Shown here: positions 43,711 to 52,732 of the stretch, one piece after another
Layout of the letters: the number at the start of each line of letters is the position of its first letter
Numbering within the stretch: position 1 is the first letter of the stretch
NCBI RefSeq assembly: GCF_013177695.1
Contig: NZ_WOEY01000110.1
Span: 1 to 64,000, forward strand
Reading direction: 5' to 3'
DNA from: Paraburkholderia solitsugae
GTDB taxonomy: Bacteria > Pseudomonadota > Gammaproteobacteria > Burkholderiales > Burkholderiaceae
DNA: 64,000 bases
Translations under genes and position numbers: made by a program
Notes under the pieces: model-generated
Database searches by the model: none
What the model saw: the letters and a program-made list of their open reading frames with translations, nothing else
Told to the model about the DNA's origin: nothing

Positions 43711-44484
43711 ATGAAGAAGCTCGCCCTGTGTATCGCGCTCGCAGCCATCGCAACTGGCGCCTACGCAAAAGACTGGTCCACCATCCGCTTCGGGGTCGAC
43801 GCTAGTTATCCGCCGTTCGAATCGAAGGGTGCCGACGGCAAACTGACCGGTTTCGACATCGATCTCGGCAACCAGATCTGCGCGCGTCTGAAGGCCAAGT
43901 GCGTGTGGGTCGAAAACGACTTCGACGGCATGATTCCCGCGCTGAAGGCGAAGAAGTTCGACGGCGTGCTGTCGTCGATGTCGATGACGCCGCAACGCGC
44001 CGAACAGGTCGCCTTCTCCGACAAGCTCTTCAACACGCCGACGCGCCTCATTGCGAAGAAAGGCTCGACCCTGCTGCCTACGCCGGAATCGCTGGCCGGC
44101 AAGACGATCGGCGTCGAACAAGGCACGATCCAGGAAACCTACGCCAAGACCTATTGGGAGCCGAAGGGCGCCAGGATCGTGCCGTATCAGAACCAGGACC
44201 AGGTCTACACCGACCTGCTCTCCGGCCGTCTTGACGGCGCCTTGCAAGACGCAGTGCAAGCCGACATCGGCTTCCTGAATACGCCGCGCGGCGCGGGCTT
44301 CCAGTTCGCCGGCAAGGACATCGTCGACGCGAAGATCCTCGGCAACGGCGCCGGCATTGGCATGCGCAAGGACGACGTGGACCTGAAGGAGAAGATCGAC
44401 AAGGCCATCGCCGACATCATCAAGGACGGCACCTACAAAGCCATCGAGAAGAAGTATTTTGTCTTCGACGTGTACGGCAGCTAA
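43711..44484 (+). CDS. Polar amino-acid ABC transporter binding protein (copy 2)
   Basis: 257 aa with signal peptide (MKKLALCIALAAIATGAYA) and CTGGAG ahead of the start. The mature protein is nearly the same as copy 1 at 38605 (FGVDASYPPFESKGADGKL, WVENDFDGMIPALKAKKFDG). HisJ/ArgT/LAO family, for basic or other polar amino acids or their derivatives. It opens an operon with two permeases, an ATPase and a deacylase. Confidence 0.92.
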   Translation: MKKLALCIALAAIATGAYAKDWSTIRFGVDASYPPFESKGADGKLTGFDIDLGNQICARLKAKCVWVENDFDGMIPALKAKKFDGVLSSMSMTPQRAEQVAFSDKLFNTPTRLIAKKGSTLLPTPESLAGKTIGVEQGTIQETYAKTYWEPKGARIVPYQNQDQVYTDLLSGRLDGALQDAVQADIGFLNTPRGAGFQFAGKDIVDAKILGNGAGIGMRKDDVDLKEKIDKAIADIIKDGTYKAIEKKYFVFDVYGS

Positions 44485-44605
44485 GCGGTAGCTGAGCGCC
44501 TTTCGTCGGCCTACCCGCCGTATGCCATGGTTCAGCGTCACGCGTTCCGCCGGCCCGAATCGCCGGCGCCGAACGGGGACGCTGTGCAATCGAGGATAGC
44601 AATAC

Positions 44606-45295
44606 ATGTTCTTTCACGGTTTTGGCCCGCTTCTCGTTGCGGGCACATGGGAAACAGTCAAGCTGGCTGTGTTGTCGCTGGCTGCCTCGTTCCTGCTGGG
44701 TCTCGGCGGCGCTGCGGCGAAGTTGTCGCCGAACCGCGCCCTCTCTCACATCGGCACGCTCTACACGACGCTGATTCGCTCCGTTCCCGATCTCGTGTTG
44801 ATGCTGTTGCTGTTCTACGGCATTCAGATCCTGCTCAACAATCTGACTGACGCCCTCGGTTTCGATCAGATCGACATCGACCCCTTCGTGGCCGGCGTCA
44901 TCACACTCGGCTTCATCTACGGCGCGTACTTCACCGAGACGTTCCGGGGCGCCTTTCTCTCCGTTCCGCGCGGACAGCTCGAAGCAGGCTTCGCGTACGG
45001 CATGAGTTCGTGGCGCGTGTTTAGCCGCATCATGTTCCCGCAAATGATGCGCTTCGCTCTGCCTGGCATCGGCAACAACTGGCAGGTGCTGGTCAAGGCC
45101 ACCGCGCTGGTCTCGATCATCGGTCTCGCCGACGTGGTCAAGGCGTCGCAGGACGCGGGCAAGAGCACGCTTGAATTTTTCTTTTTCACGCTGACAGCAG
45201 GCGCGATCTATCTGGTGATCACGACGGTATCTAACCTCGTGTTGATCTGGCTGGAAAAACGCTACTCGACAGGTGTCCGGAGGGCCGTACTGTGA
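44606..45295 (+). CDS. Amino-acid ABC transporter permease (HisQ/ArtQ-like)
   Basis: 229 aa with about five membrane helices. The coupling-helix motif EAGFAYGMSSWRVFSRIMFPQMMRFALPGIGN matches EAA-loop of HisQ-type permeases. It lies 121 bp after the binding protein. The stop overlaps the next permease start (GTGTGA). Confidence 0.9.
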   Translation: MFFHGFGPLLVAGTWETVKLAVLSLAASFLLGLGGAAAKLSPNRALSHIGTLYTTLIRSVPDLVLMLLLFYGIQILLNNLTDALGFDQIDIDPFVAGVITLGFIYGAYFTETFRGAFLSVPRGQLEAGFAYGMSSWRVFSRIMFPQMMRFALPGIGNNWQVLVKATALVSIIGLADVVKASQDAGKSTLEFFFFTLTAGAIYLVITTVSNLVLIWLEKRYSTGVRRAVL

Positions 45296-46005
45296 TCGAA
45301 CTCGTCAGGCAATACTGGCAAGCCTACCTGTACACCGACGGTTACCGGTACAGCGGCCTTGTCATCACCCTATGGTTGCTGGTCGCGTCGATTGCACTGG
45401 GTTTCTGTCTTGCCGTCCCGCTGGCGGTGGCCCGGTCGTCGCGCAACCGCTTCATTTCCGGACCCGTCTGGCTCTATACGTATGTATTCCGCGGCACACC
45501 GCTCTACGTGCAGTTGCTGCTTTGCTATACGGGGCTCTACAGCCTTCAGATCGTCCACTCGCACGTCCTGCTCGACACGTTCTTCCGTAGTGCGATGAAC
45601 TGTACGCTGCTTGCCTTCGCGTTGAACGAATGCGCTTACGCCACGGAGATATTTGCCGGCGCGATCAAATCCACCGCTTATGGCGAAATCGAGGCCGCGC
45701 AGGCTTACGGGATGTCCCGATTCAAGCTTTACACCCGGATCATCCTGCCGTCCGCGTTGCGGCGCGCGCTACCCAACTACAGCAACGAGGTCATCCTCAT
45801 GCTGCACGCGACGACGCTCGCTTTCACGGCCACCGTCCCCGACATCCTGAAGGTGACGCGCGACGTGAACTCGGCAACCTACGCATCCTTCCAGGCCTAC
45901 AGCATTGCAGCCGTGCTGTACGCCTGCATCGTGTTTGCGCTGGTCTGGGCGTTCCGCAGAATGGAAACACGCTTGCTGGCCTATTTGAAGCCGCAAGGGC
46001 ATTGA
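45292..46005 (+). CDS. Amino-acid ABC transporter permease (HisM-like)
   Basis: 237 aa from GTG 45292. Five or so helices and the EAA loop EAAQAYGMSRFKLYTRIILPSALRRALPNYSNE. It pairs with the HisQ-like subunit. The predicted longer frame from 45630 belongs to the downstream ATPase in another frame. Confidence 0.9.
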   Translation: MIELVRQYWQAYLYTDGYRYSGLVITLWLLVASIALGFCLAVPLAVARSSRNRFISGPVWLYTYVFRGTPLYVQLLLCYTGLYSLQIVHSHVLLDTFFRSAMNCTLLAFALNECAYATEIFAGAIKSTAYGEIEAAQAYGMSRFKLYTRIILPSALRRALPNYSNEVILMLHATTLAFTATVPDILKVTRDVNSATYASFQAYSIAAVLYACIVFALVWAFRRMETRLLAYLKPQGH

Positions 46006-46043
46006 ACCTGGCTACCCTCAGCCAAGATGGAGTGTATCGAGAT

Positions 46044-46811
46044 ATGTATAAGCTGATTGTCGACGACCTGCACAAGAAGTTCGGTGACAACGAGGTTCTG
46101 AAGGGCGTATCGCTCAAGGCGAAGGCCGGCGATGTCATCAGCATCATCGGTTCGAGCGGCTCAGGTAAAAGCACGTTTCTGCGTTGCATTAATTTCCTTG
46201 AGCAGCCTTGCGCGGGGCGCATCACCCTCAACGCAGAAGAGATCCAGACCAAGCCGGATAGAAACGGCTCCTTGCGCGTGAGCGATCACAAGCAACTGCA
46301 GAAGATGCGCACCAAGTTGTCGATGGTGTTTCAGCACTTCAACCTGTGGGCGCACATGACCGTGCTTGAAAACATCGTCGAAGCGCCCATCAGCGTGTTG
46401 GGGTTGAGCCGGGCTGAAGCGGAGACGCGGGCTCGCAAGTACCTGACCAAGGTCGGGCTCAACGCCAGCATGGAAGGCAAGTATCCGTCCCATCTTTCCG
46501 GCGGCCAGCAACAGCGCGTGGCCATTGCACGCGCGCTGGCCATGGAGCCCGAAGTCATGCTGTTTGACGAACCCACGTCGGCGCTCGACCCGGAACTGGT
46601 TGGTGAGGTCCTGAAAGTGATGCAGGCTCTGGCTGAAGAAGGCCGTACGATGATCGTGGTCACGCACGAGATGGGCTTTGCCCGCAACGTGTCGAATCAC
46701 GTGGTCTTTCTGCATAAGGGAAAGATCGAAGAAGAAGGCCATCCTCAAGACGTTCTGGTCAACCCGAAAAGCGAACGCTTAGGCCAGTTTCTTACCGGCA
46801 GCCTGAAATAA
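46044..46811 (+). CDS. Amino-acid ABC transporter ATPase (HisP-like)
   Basis: 255 aa from ATG 46044; the open frame extends upstream but only as an overlap with the permease. Walker A GSSGSGKST, Q-loop VFQHFNLWAHMTVLENI, signature LSGGQQQRVAIARAL, Walker B MLFDEPTSALD and switch THEMGFA are all present. It is the energy subunit for the permeases just upstream, and probably for both binding-protein copies. Confidence 0.92.
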   Translation: MYKLIVDDLHKKFGDNEVLKGVSLKAKAGDVISIIGSSGSGKSTFLRCINFLEQPCAGRITLNAEEIQTKPDRNGSLRVSDHKQLQKMRTKLSMVFQHFNLWAHMTVLENIVEAPISVLGLSRAEAETRARKYLTKVGLNASMEGKYPSHLSGGQQQRVAIARALAMEPEVMLFDEPTSALDPELVGEVLKVMQALAEEGRTMIVVTHEMGFARNVSNHVVFLHKGKIEEEGHPQDVLVNPKSERLGQFLTGSLK

Positions 46812-46821
46812 CGTTGCAGCT

Positions 46822-46842
46822 CGGGGGCCTGAAGTGCCCCCG
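46822..46842 (+). terminator. Hairpin between the ATPase and deacylase copy 2
   Basis: CGGGGGC (46822-46828) pairs with GCCCCCG (46836-46842). It lies 10 bp after the ATPase stop and 21 bp before the deacylase ATG. No T-run follows, so it may reduce rather than end downstream expression. Confidence 0.55.
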
Positions 46843-46863
46843 GCGTTTCCACCGGCTGAATCC

Positions 46864-47979
46864 ATGCAAACCAGAACGTATCCACTCATTTCCCGGACAC
46901 TCGGTACCGAACGCCACCTGACCAGTTTTCACTATGGCCCGACTGGCGGCCAGAAGATTTACATTCAGTCGTCGCTGCACGCCGACGAGCTGCCGGGCAT
47001 GCTCGTCGCCTGGCGTCTGCGCCAGCATCTGGCTGCCCTTGAAGCGGCAGGCAAGCTACGCGGCGAAGTGGTCGTCGTGCCGGTTTCGAATCCGATCGGT
47101 CTCAATCAGCACCTGCTCGGCGCTCATCTCGGTCGCTTTGAAACGCATACGGCGCAAAACTTCAACCGTCACTTTTACGATCTGACGGCCTTGGTGATGC
47201 CGCGCGTCGAAGGACGCCTGACGGGCGACATCGACGCAAACCGCGTTGCCGTGCGCGCCGCCATGGCTGAAGCACTCGACGAGCAGACACCCGTCACCGA
47301 ACTCGATTCGCAACGGCTCGCGCTGCAAAAGCTCTCTTACGATGCCGATGTCGTGCTCGATCTGCATTGCGATCTGAATGCGTTGATGCATCTGTACACC
47401 AATCCGGATACCTGGGAAGACGTCGAACCCCTCGCGCGTTATATCGGCGCCAAAGCGTCGCTGTTGACGCTGAACGCGGCCGGCAATCCATTCGATGAAA
47501 TTCACAGCTTCTGCTGGTCCAATCTGCGCGCGCGTTACGGCAAGCAGCATCCGATTCCCAATGGCGGCATCTCGGTCACGGTGGAACTGCGCGGTCAGTG
47601 CGACGTTTCATACGAGTTCGCTGAACAGGACGCTCAGGCGATCCTCAACTATTTAAGCTATCGCGGCGTCATCGACGCTGAAGCCGCGCCGTTGCCCGCC
47701 CTGCTGTTCCCCGCCACACCGTTCGCGGGTTCGGAATCGATCGTGGCGCCCGTGAGCGGCGTGCTCGTGTTTCGCGCGGAAGCGGGGACCTGGATCGAAG
47801 CGGGCCAGCCGATCGCAGACATCGTCGATCCGCTCATGGATCAGGTCACGACGTTGACCGCGACGACCACCGGCGTGCTTTACGCACGTCATTTACTTGG
47901 GTTTGCGTCGGCCGGTTTGGCGGTTGCTCAAGTCGCTGGCGCGACTGCGTTCAGAACGGGCGCCCTGCTACTGGATTGA
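46864..47979 (+). CDS. M14-type succinylglutamate desuccinylase/aspartoacylase-like protein (copy 2)
   Basis: 371 aa from ATG 46864, the same length as the copy at 39700. SSLHADELPG and VLDLHCDLN carry the zinc ligands; NFNRHFYDL and ISVTVELRGQ are shared. It is last in the binding protein-permease-permease-ATPase operon. The family cleaves N-acyl amino acids in the cytosol, so the operon likely imports such a compound and frees the amino acid. Confidence 0.87.
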   Translation: MQTRTYPLISRTLGTERHLTSFHYGPTGGQKIYIQSSLHADELPGMLVAWRLRQHLAALEAAGKLRGEVVVVPVSNPIGLNQHLLGAHLGRFETHTAQNFNRHFYDLTALVMPRVEGRLTGDIDANRVAVRAAMAEALDEQTPVTELDSQRLALQKLSYDADVVLDLHCDLNALMHLYTNPDTWEDVEPLARYIGAKASLLTLNAAGNPFDEIHSFCWSNLRARYGKQHPIPNGGISVTVELRGQCDVSYEFAEQDAQAILNYLSYRGVIDAEAAPLPALLFPATPFAGSESIVAPVSGVLVFRAEAGTWIEAGQPIADIVDPLMDQVTTLTATTTGVLYARHLLGFASAGLAVAQVAGATAFRTGALLLD

Positions 47980-48027
47980 GTCTGCGGAGCGTGGCGTGGT
48001 GGGCCTTCGGCGCCCCGAACGCCATCA

Positions 48028-48048
48028 CCAGGAGCGCGGCGCTCCTGG
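48028..48048. terminator. Hairpin between convergent genes
   Basis: CCAGGAGCG (48028-48036) pairs with CGCTCCTGG (48040-48048), three-base loop. It lies between the stops of the deacylase (47979) and the DUF1254 gene (48069). Confidence 0.6.
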
Positions 48049-48068
48049 GATCAATGCACGAAAGACGT

Positions 48069-49502
48069 CTACTGAACCTTCACCACCTTAGGCGGCGCCC
48101 AGGTCGCGTTCAGGATCGAAGGCGTGTCAGGCTTAGGCCAGTACATGCGCAACATCGGGATGAACTCGCCCTTCGGTGCCGGCAGCCAGTTGGCCTCCTT
48201 GTCGCTGCCCGGTGACTCATTCTGGAAGTAAAGCGTCAACGAACCGTCCGGATTGTATTTGGGGTGATTGCGCGGGCTGATAGTGAACCTGTTGAGCGGA
48301 TTCGGAGTAAACCACCAGCCGTTATCGACTCGGTACATGGTGATCGACCAGAAGCCATTGACCGGTGGCGACTTACCTTTGGGGAAAGTCACCGTGTACC
48401 TGTTTGCGCCGGTGAGCTTGCTTCCGTCAGCGTCGACAAACGTGTACGGATAGACCGCATCCTCCTGGTGGTTCGCCGGCCAACCGTAGGCGGCCACGAC
48501 CGCCCGTTTCATGTAGTCCGTGCCGTAACTGCCAAGGCCGGTAGTGACTATCCACCCGTTTTCCATGCGCCCCATGTTCTTCCGGTTGGCTTCGATGTGC
48601 GCGAAACCGTCCTTCCCGCCGTCCTCGATCGCCGCCTGAACGTCCGGGTCCAGGCTGGCAATGTCAAAGGCCTTGCAGGGCACGATTCCGATGCGCGCCA
48701 TCTTCGCCAGCATCGGTCCGTCTTCCGCCGAAGGTGGCGCGTCCTTGCACATCAGCTTCGCCATCATGTTGAAGTAGGTTGACGTGTTCATCGCATTGAT
48801 GACCGCCTGTGGTTTGTCGGTCATGCTGAAACCGGGACTGGGATTCACCGGTGGCGCTGCGTAAGTGTAAGACTTACCCCAGGATGAAAGCGGCGTCAGC
48901 TTGAGCTGCGCCTGCAGCGCATTGACATCTTTGTAATCGGCCTCGCTGCCGTCTGCGAAGGTGCGGCCCAGGATCACCATGTAGCGGGTCGCCGATTTGA
49001 TCTGCTTCATGCCCGCGGGCACCTTCCCGGTCCACCCGGGACCGGTCAACAGATAATTCGCCGCCTTACCGCCAGCGGTGCGCGCGCCGGGCGTCTCGAA
49101 GTCGTGCATCCACAGATCGGTCATCTCGAACAGGTAGAAGCGCTTGCCCATATCGGGGTGGCTGAACACTATCGGCTCGCTCAGATCAACCCAGCTAACC
49201 GAGTACAGCGTGTCCGCATTGGGTGCGGACACGCCGCGATAGTCGGCCGGCGGATAGCGTGGAACGTTGATGAACTGGCCCATGGGCGCGGTCAGACCCT
49301 TCGCCTTGGGAACGTTGCTCATCTGCACCCCGGTGACCTCGGTGGTGATGAGGGAGTATCCGTAGACATAGGCGTCTTCGGCGATCTGCTTCGCTTCCGG
49401 CGCAGAGAGGTTGTCAGCCGCTGACGCGTGCACAGGCATGAACGCCAGTGATGCAAGCAGCGCCAGGGTAACCGGATTCGATTTTAACTTGATGGCTTTC
49501 AT
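48069..49502 (-). CDS. DUF1254/DUF1214 periplasmic protein
   Basis: 477 aa from ATG 49502. A signal peptide (VTLALLASLAFMPVHASA) is followed by the DUF1254 domain (AEDAYVYGYSLITTEV, then NADTLYSVSWVDLSEP) and the C-terminal DUF1214 domain (GANRYTVTFPKGKSPPVNGFWSITMY). The two-domain layout and length are usual for this widespread family of unknown function. It is alone, 168 bp past the SDR gene on the same strand. Confidence 0.85.
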   Translation of the reverse strand: MKAIKLKSNPVTLALLASLAFMPVHASAADNLSAPEAKQIAEDAYVYGYSLITTEVTGVQMSNVPKAKGLTAPMGQFINVPRYPPADYRGVSAPNADTLYSVSWVDLSEPIVFSHPDMGKRFYLFEMTDLWMHDFETPGARTAGGKAANYLLTGPGWTGKVPAGMKQIKSATRYMVILGRTFADGSEADYKDVNALQAQLKLTPLSSWGKSYTYAAPPVNPSPGFSMTDKPQAVINAMNTSTYFNMMAKLMCKDAPPSAEDGPMLAKMARIGIVPCKAFDIASLDPDVQAAIEDGGKDGFAHIEANRKNMGRMENGWIVTTGLGSYGTDYMKRAVVAAYGWPANHQEDAVYPYTFVDADGSKLTGANRYTVTFPKGKSPPVNGFWSITMYRVDNGWWFTPNPLNRFTISPRNHPKYNPDGSLTLYFQNESPGSDKEANWLPAPKGEFIPMLRMYWPKPDTPSILNATWAPPKVVKVQ

Positions 49503-49670
49503 AGCTGAGCAATATAAGGACGGGTAGATAAATTTAGGATTTCGATTCAATTCAGACGAGGACACACCACAATGCATGAGTCATTTATCTTGCTCTCCAA
49601 AGCTTCTTTATCTTAGGAAACCGGGCACCTGGCGTCCGCGCAGGCCCAGCCCTTTTCGACCGCACCCCGT

Positions 49671-50504
49671 TCAAACCCAGATCTTTTTGGACTCCGCCAG
49701 CATGGCCTTCATCAGCAACGAGCGGGAAATGCGGCGCAAGTTGTAGACGAGACGAGCTATCGGCCCGACCAATACGATGCCCTTGCCGGTCTGGACCGCG
49801 TCGACGATCGATTCCCCGACCAGGCGCGGATGTGCGCCCTTGCTTTGATAAAACGCTGCGAGTCGCTGCAACTGTGCATGTGTCACGCTCTTTCCTACAC
49901 TCGCCGTGCCTGGATTGGCGATCGGCGTATTGATGATGCCCGGGCAAACCACGGACATCCCGACCGAGGAGACAGAAAGTTCCATCGCGAGACTTTCGCT
50001 TAGACCGACGACGGCATGCTTCGATGCCGCGTAGACGCTCATCTGATAGGCCGGTGCCAAACCCGCGACCGAAGCCACATTGACAATATGGCGTGGACCG
50101 TCGGCATTGAGCATCTGCGGCAGGAAAACATTGCATCCGTGCACCACGCCCATCACGTTGATGTCGAGGATACGGCGCCACGCTTGCTCCGGTGTCTCGA
50201 GAAATGCGCCGAGAAACGCAATGCCGGCGTTGTTGATCAGCACATCGAGCGCACCGACGGCTTCGTGCACCGCATTAGCCAGCTCTCTCATTGCCTGAGC
50301 ATCGGAAACGTCGGCCTTCCAGGTCAGACAATTCACGCCGTGCTCGCGAACAGCGTTCGCGGCCATTTCGAGTGCCGGCGCGTTGATGTCAACCAGGATC
50401 AGGTTTGCCCCCTGGCGCGCGAACGCGAGCGCCGTTTCAAAGCCGATCCCTGACGAAGCACCCGTCACCAGAACCCGCTTTCCCTTAAGAGATGGAATTG
50501 CCAT
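49671..50504 (-). CDS. Short-chain dehydrogenase/reductase
   Basis: 277 aa with GGAGAAG ahead of ATG 50504. Cofactor motif TGASSGIGFE (15-24), NNAG near 90, and catalytic Ser, Tyr and Lys in NVASVAGLAPAYQMSVYAASKHA. NADP preference is suggested by no acidic residue being at the usual place. The substrate is unknown. It shares strand with the M24 protein, porin and acyl-CoA ligase and may be part of one catabolic unit under the AraC regulator. Confidence 0.87.
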   Translation of the reverse strand: MAIPSLKGKRVLVTGASSGIGFETALAFARQGANLILVDINAPALEMAANAVREHGVNCLTWKADVSDAQAMRELANAVHEAVGALDVLINNAGIAFLGAFLETPEQAWRRILDINVMGVVHGCNVFLPQMLNADGPRHIVNVASVAGLAPAYQMSVYAASKHAVVGLSESLAMELSVSSVGMSVVCPGIINTPIANPGTASVGKSVTHAQLQRLAAFYQSKGAHPRLVGESIVDAVQTGKGIVLVGPIARLVYNLRRISRSLLMKAMLAESKKIWV

Positions 50505-50530
50505 GTTGCTTCTCCGCTTGCGATTTCGAC

Positions 50531-51454
50531 TCAGCCAACCAGGAGGAGGTCACTCGACTGGTTTGAGAAAACCTGTGACGCCGACTCGCTCGACTCGCTC
50601 CACCAGCCGCGCTCCGTGCCGAGCCGGCAATGCGGCGTGTCGTTATCCAGCCACCAGGCGTTGTCCTTTGTAATGACGAGAATCTCTTCCCACTTGGTGC
50701 CGAGGCTCTGGTCGGGCAGTGAGATGTGCGGCTCGATGGCCCACAGTCCTGCAAACGGCCGGTGATCCGATTCACGGCGATCGTTCCAGAGCGGCGAGCG
50801 CACGATACCGGGAGTGATTTTCGATGCCCACTGCCGGGTCATCAGTGAGAGGTAGGTCGGCAATCCGAATCCGAGCCAGCGAACCTTGTTCAACGGATTG
50901 CTCATGTGGCGGCCCACGCGGTGGCCGAGCACGCGATGGGGATAGCGCTTGTGCTGGTTCACGTAGCCCGCGTCCGCGATCACCTCGTCGACCTCCCGAT
51001 AGATCGCCCGAAAGGTTTTGCCTGCCCGGACGCCGGCGAGAATCTGGTCGCGCGCTCCGAGCAGCACGCGGTTCATGTCGTCGAGCACGGCCTGCATGCG
51101 CGGATTGTCGCCGTGCACGAAGCAATAGCCGATATCGGCGGAGTAGCCGTCAACGATCGGCGCAATATCGAGTATCCCGGTCATGCCGTCCTCGAGCTGG
51201 CGGTCGGACGGCAGGAACTTATGATCAGCCCAGAAGCCCTTGAACGCCGCCCGGTCGCCGAACCACGCGAATGGATCGTGAAACAGATCGTCTACGCCTT
51301 TGTGCTGCAGCCAGCTCTTCATGATCGCGCAGGCATTCCGCTCTGTCATGCCGGTGCGCAGGCTGGTCGCGGTGTATTCCACGCAGTCGTACGCCAATTT
51401 CTGGACCTGGCGAAACTTCTCGAGGTCGGAAACGCGAATGGTCGAATATTGCAT
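50531..51454 (-). CDS. M24-family metallopeptidase/creatinase-like protein
   Basis: 307 aa with AAAGGAT ahead of ATG 51454. Pita-bread fold residues: Asp in LDIAPIVDGYSADIGY, His in GHRVGRHMSN, Glu in AIEPHISLP and EEILVIT. It lacks the N-terminal creatinase domain. Members include aminopeptidases and non-peptidase C-N hydrolases, so the substrate is open. It starts 70 bp after the porin and ends 26 bp before the SDR start. Confidence 0.82.
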   Translation of the reverse strand: MQYSTIRVSDLEKFRQVQKLAYDCVEYTATSLRTGMTERNACAIMKSWLQHKGVDDLFHDPFAWFGDRAAFKGFWADHKFLPSDRQLEDGMTGILDIAPIVDGYSADIGYCFVHGDNPRMQAVLDDMNRVLLGARDQILAGVRAGKTFRAIYREVDEVIADAGYVNQHKRYPHRVLGHRVGRHMSNPLNKVRWLGFGLPTYLSLMTRQWASKITPGIVRSPLWNDRRESDHRPFAGLWAIEPHISLPDQSLGTKWEEILVITKDNAWWLDNDTPHCRLGTERGWWSESSESASQVFSNQSSDLLLVG

Positions 51455-51524
51455 AGCTATCCTTTATAAAATGCAGTGAAACGCACAGCCGAGCACGTTC
51501 CATTTCTGAACGGCGCCCCGAACT

Positions 51525-52649
51525 TCAGAACGTGTGCCGCATGCCGATGTTCACGGCCGTTGTCGACCTGCCAGGCGCCACGGGTTCTCCGTAGGAGATC
51601 ATCTGTGTCATATCGCCTTTGTTGTCCACGTAGCCCACCTGCGCATAGAGCGTCGTCGACTTGGACAGGCTGTAGTAGCCGCCGGCCGCGACTTCAGTGG
51701 ATTTGTTGTTCGAGTTGTTCTTGTCTTTCAGGTAGTAAAGGCCGCTCGTAAGCTGGAATGCCGGCGTGAACTGATAGCCAAGGCCGAACGTATACAGATC
51801 GAGGTTGACAGTATTCGATTTCGACGGGTTCTTGCCGTTGGAATACGAAGCGGACACCGAGAAATCGTGAATCGTGTACCGCGCGCCCAGGTAGACCATC
51901 CGATTGTTGTCGAGCCCGGTCGGCACCGTCGTCGCTCCCGGATTCGTATCGTGGCCGTTGTAGTAGAAGGCCGAGAGATTGAGCCCATAGTTCGAGTACT
52001 TCAGCACGGCGGACTCGCGCGTACCGCCCTGGAACTGGCCTGCCACGCCGCCCGGCGCGTATTCGAGTTCGGCGCTCGCGCCGTAAAAGCCCGGCGACTT
52101 GTAGACGATCGCATTGCTGTCATACAGCGCGCCGATTGGCCCGTTGGTGTTGGTGCCCTGCCAGCCGGCGGCCTGGTTCATCCCCAGCCACGCGGTCAGG
52201 ATGCTGCCGAAGTAGTCGCCTTGACGAACATCCGTTTCCGCCATTGCCCAGGCCATCGGCGCGATCTGCCGGCCGACCTTGACCGAGCCGAATGGGCCGG
52301 AGAGGCCGACGTTGGACTCCATGTTGAAGATCGCCGTTCCGCCCGTCGTGTCGGCAAGTCCGAGCTTGCCGTTGCTGCTGTTGAACCCACCTTGCAGCCG
52401 GAAGTTAGCGTAGTAGCCGCCGCCCAGATCTTCGGTCCCCTTCAAACCCCAAAAGCTCGACTAGATGCCACCGCTATTGAGCGCATAGACCTTGCCGAGA
52501 TTCGGCGCCTTCGGGTTGAACGATGCCGCCGACGTGTTCTGAAACAGAAGGCCTGAATCGATCGCGCCGAACAGCGTCACGGACGACTGCGCGTGCGCAG
52601 CCCCTGCGAATGCCAGAAGTGCCGCCGCACCCATCAACTTCATCTTCAT
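51525..52649 (-). pseudogene. Porin gene with one in-frame TAG
   Basis: From ATG 52649 (GAGGAG ahead; signal MKMKLMGAAALLAFAGAAHA then QSSVTLFGAIDSG) the frame runs to TAG at 52461-52463 after NSGGI. It then continues in the same frame as SSFWGLKGTEDLGGG to a normal C-terminus (NIGMRHTF). Read through, it is a 374-residue Burkholderia-type porin. Only one codon is at fault, and no frameshift is seen. It is either a recent nonsense mutation, a sequencing error, or a suppressed amber codon. Confidence 0.85.
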
Positions 52650-52732
52650 TTCGTCTCCTCTACGGGTCTTTGCTCTATATGAACTGCTAGTCTTGCTGCT
52701 CGAATCTGCATCGAATACGTCGTCGTGCGGCA

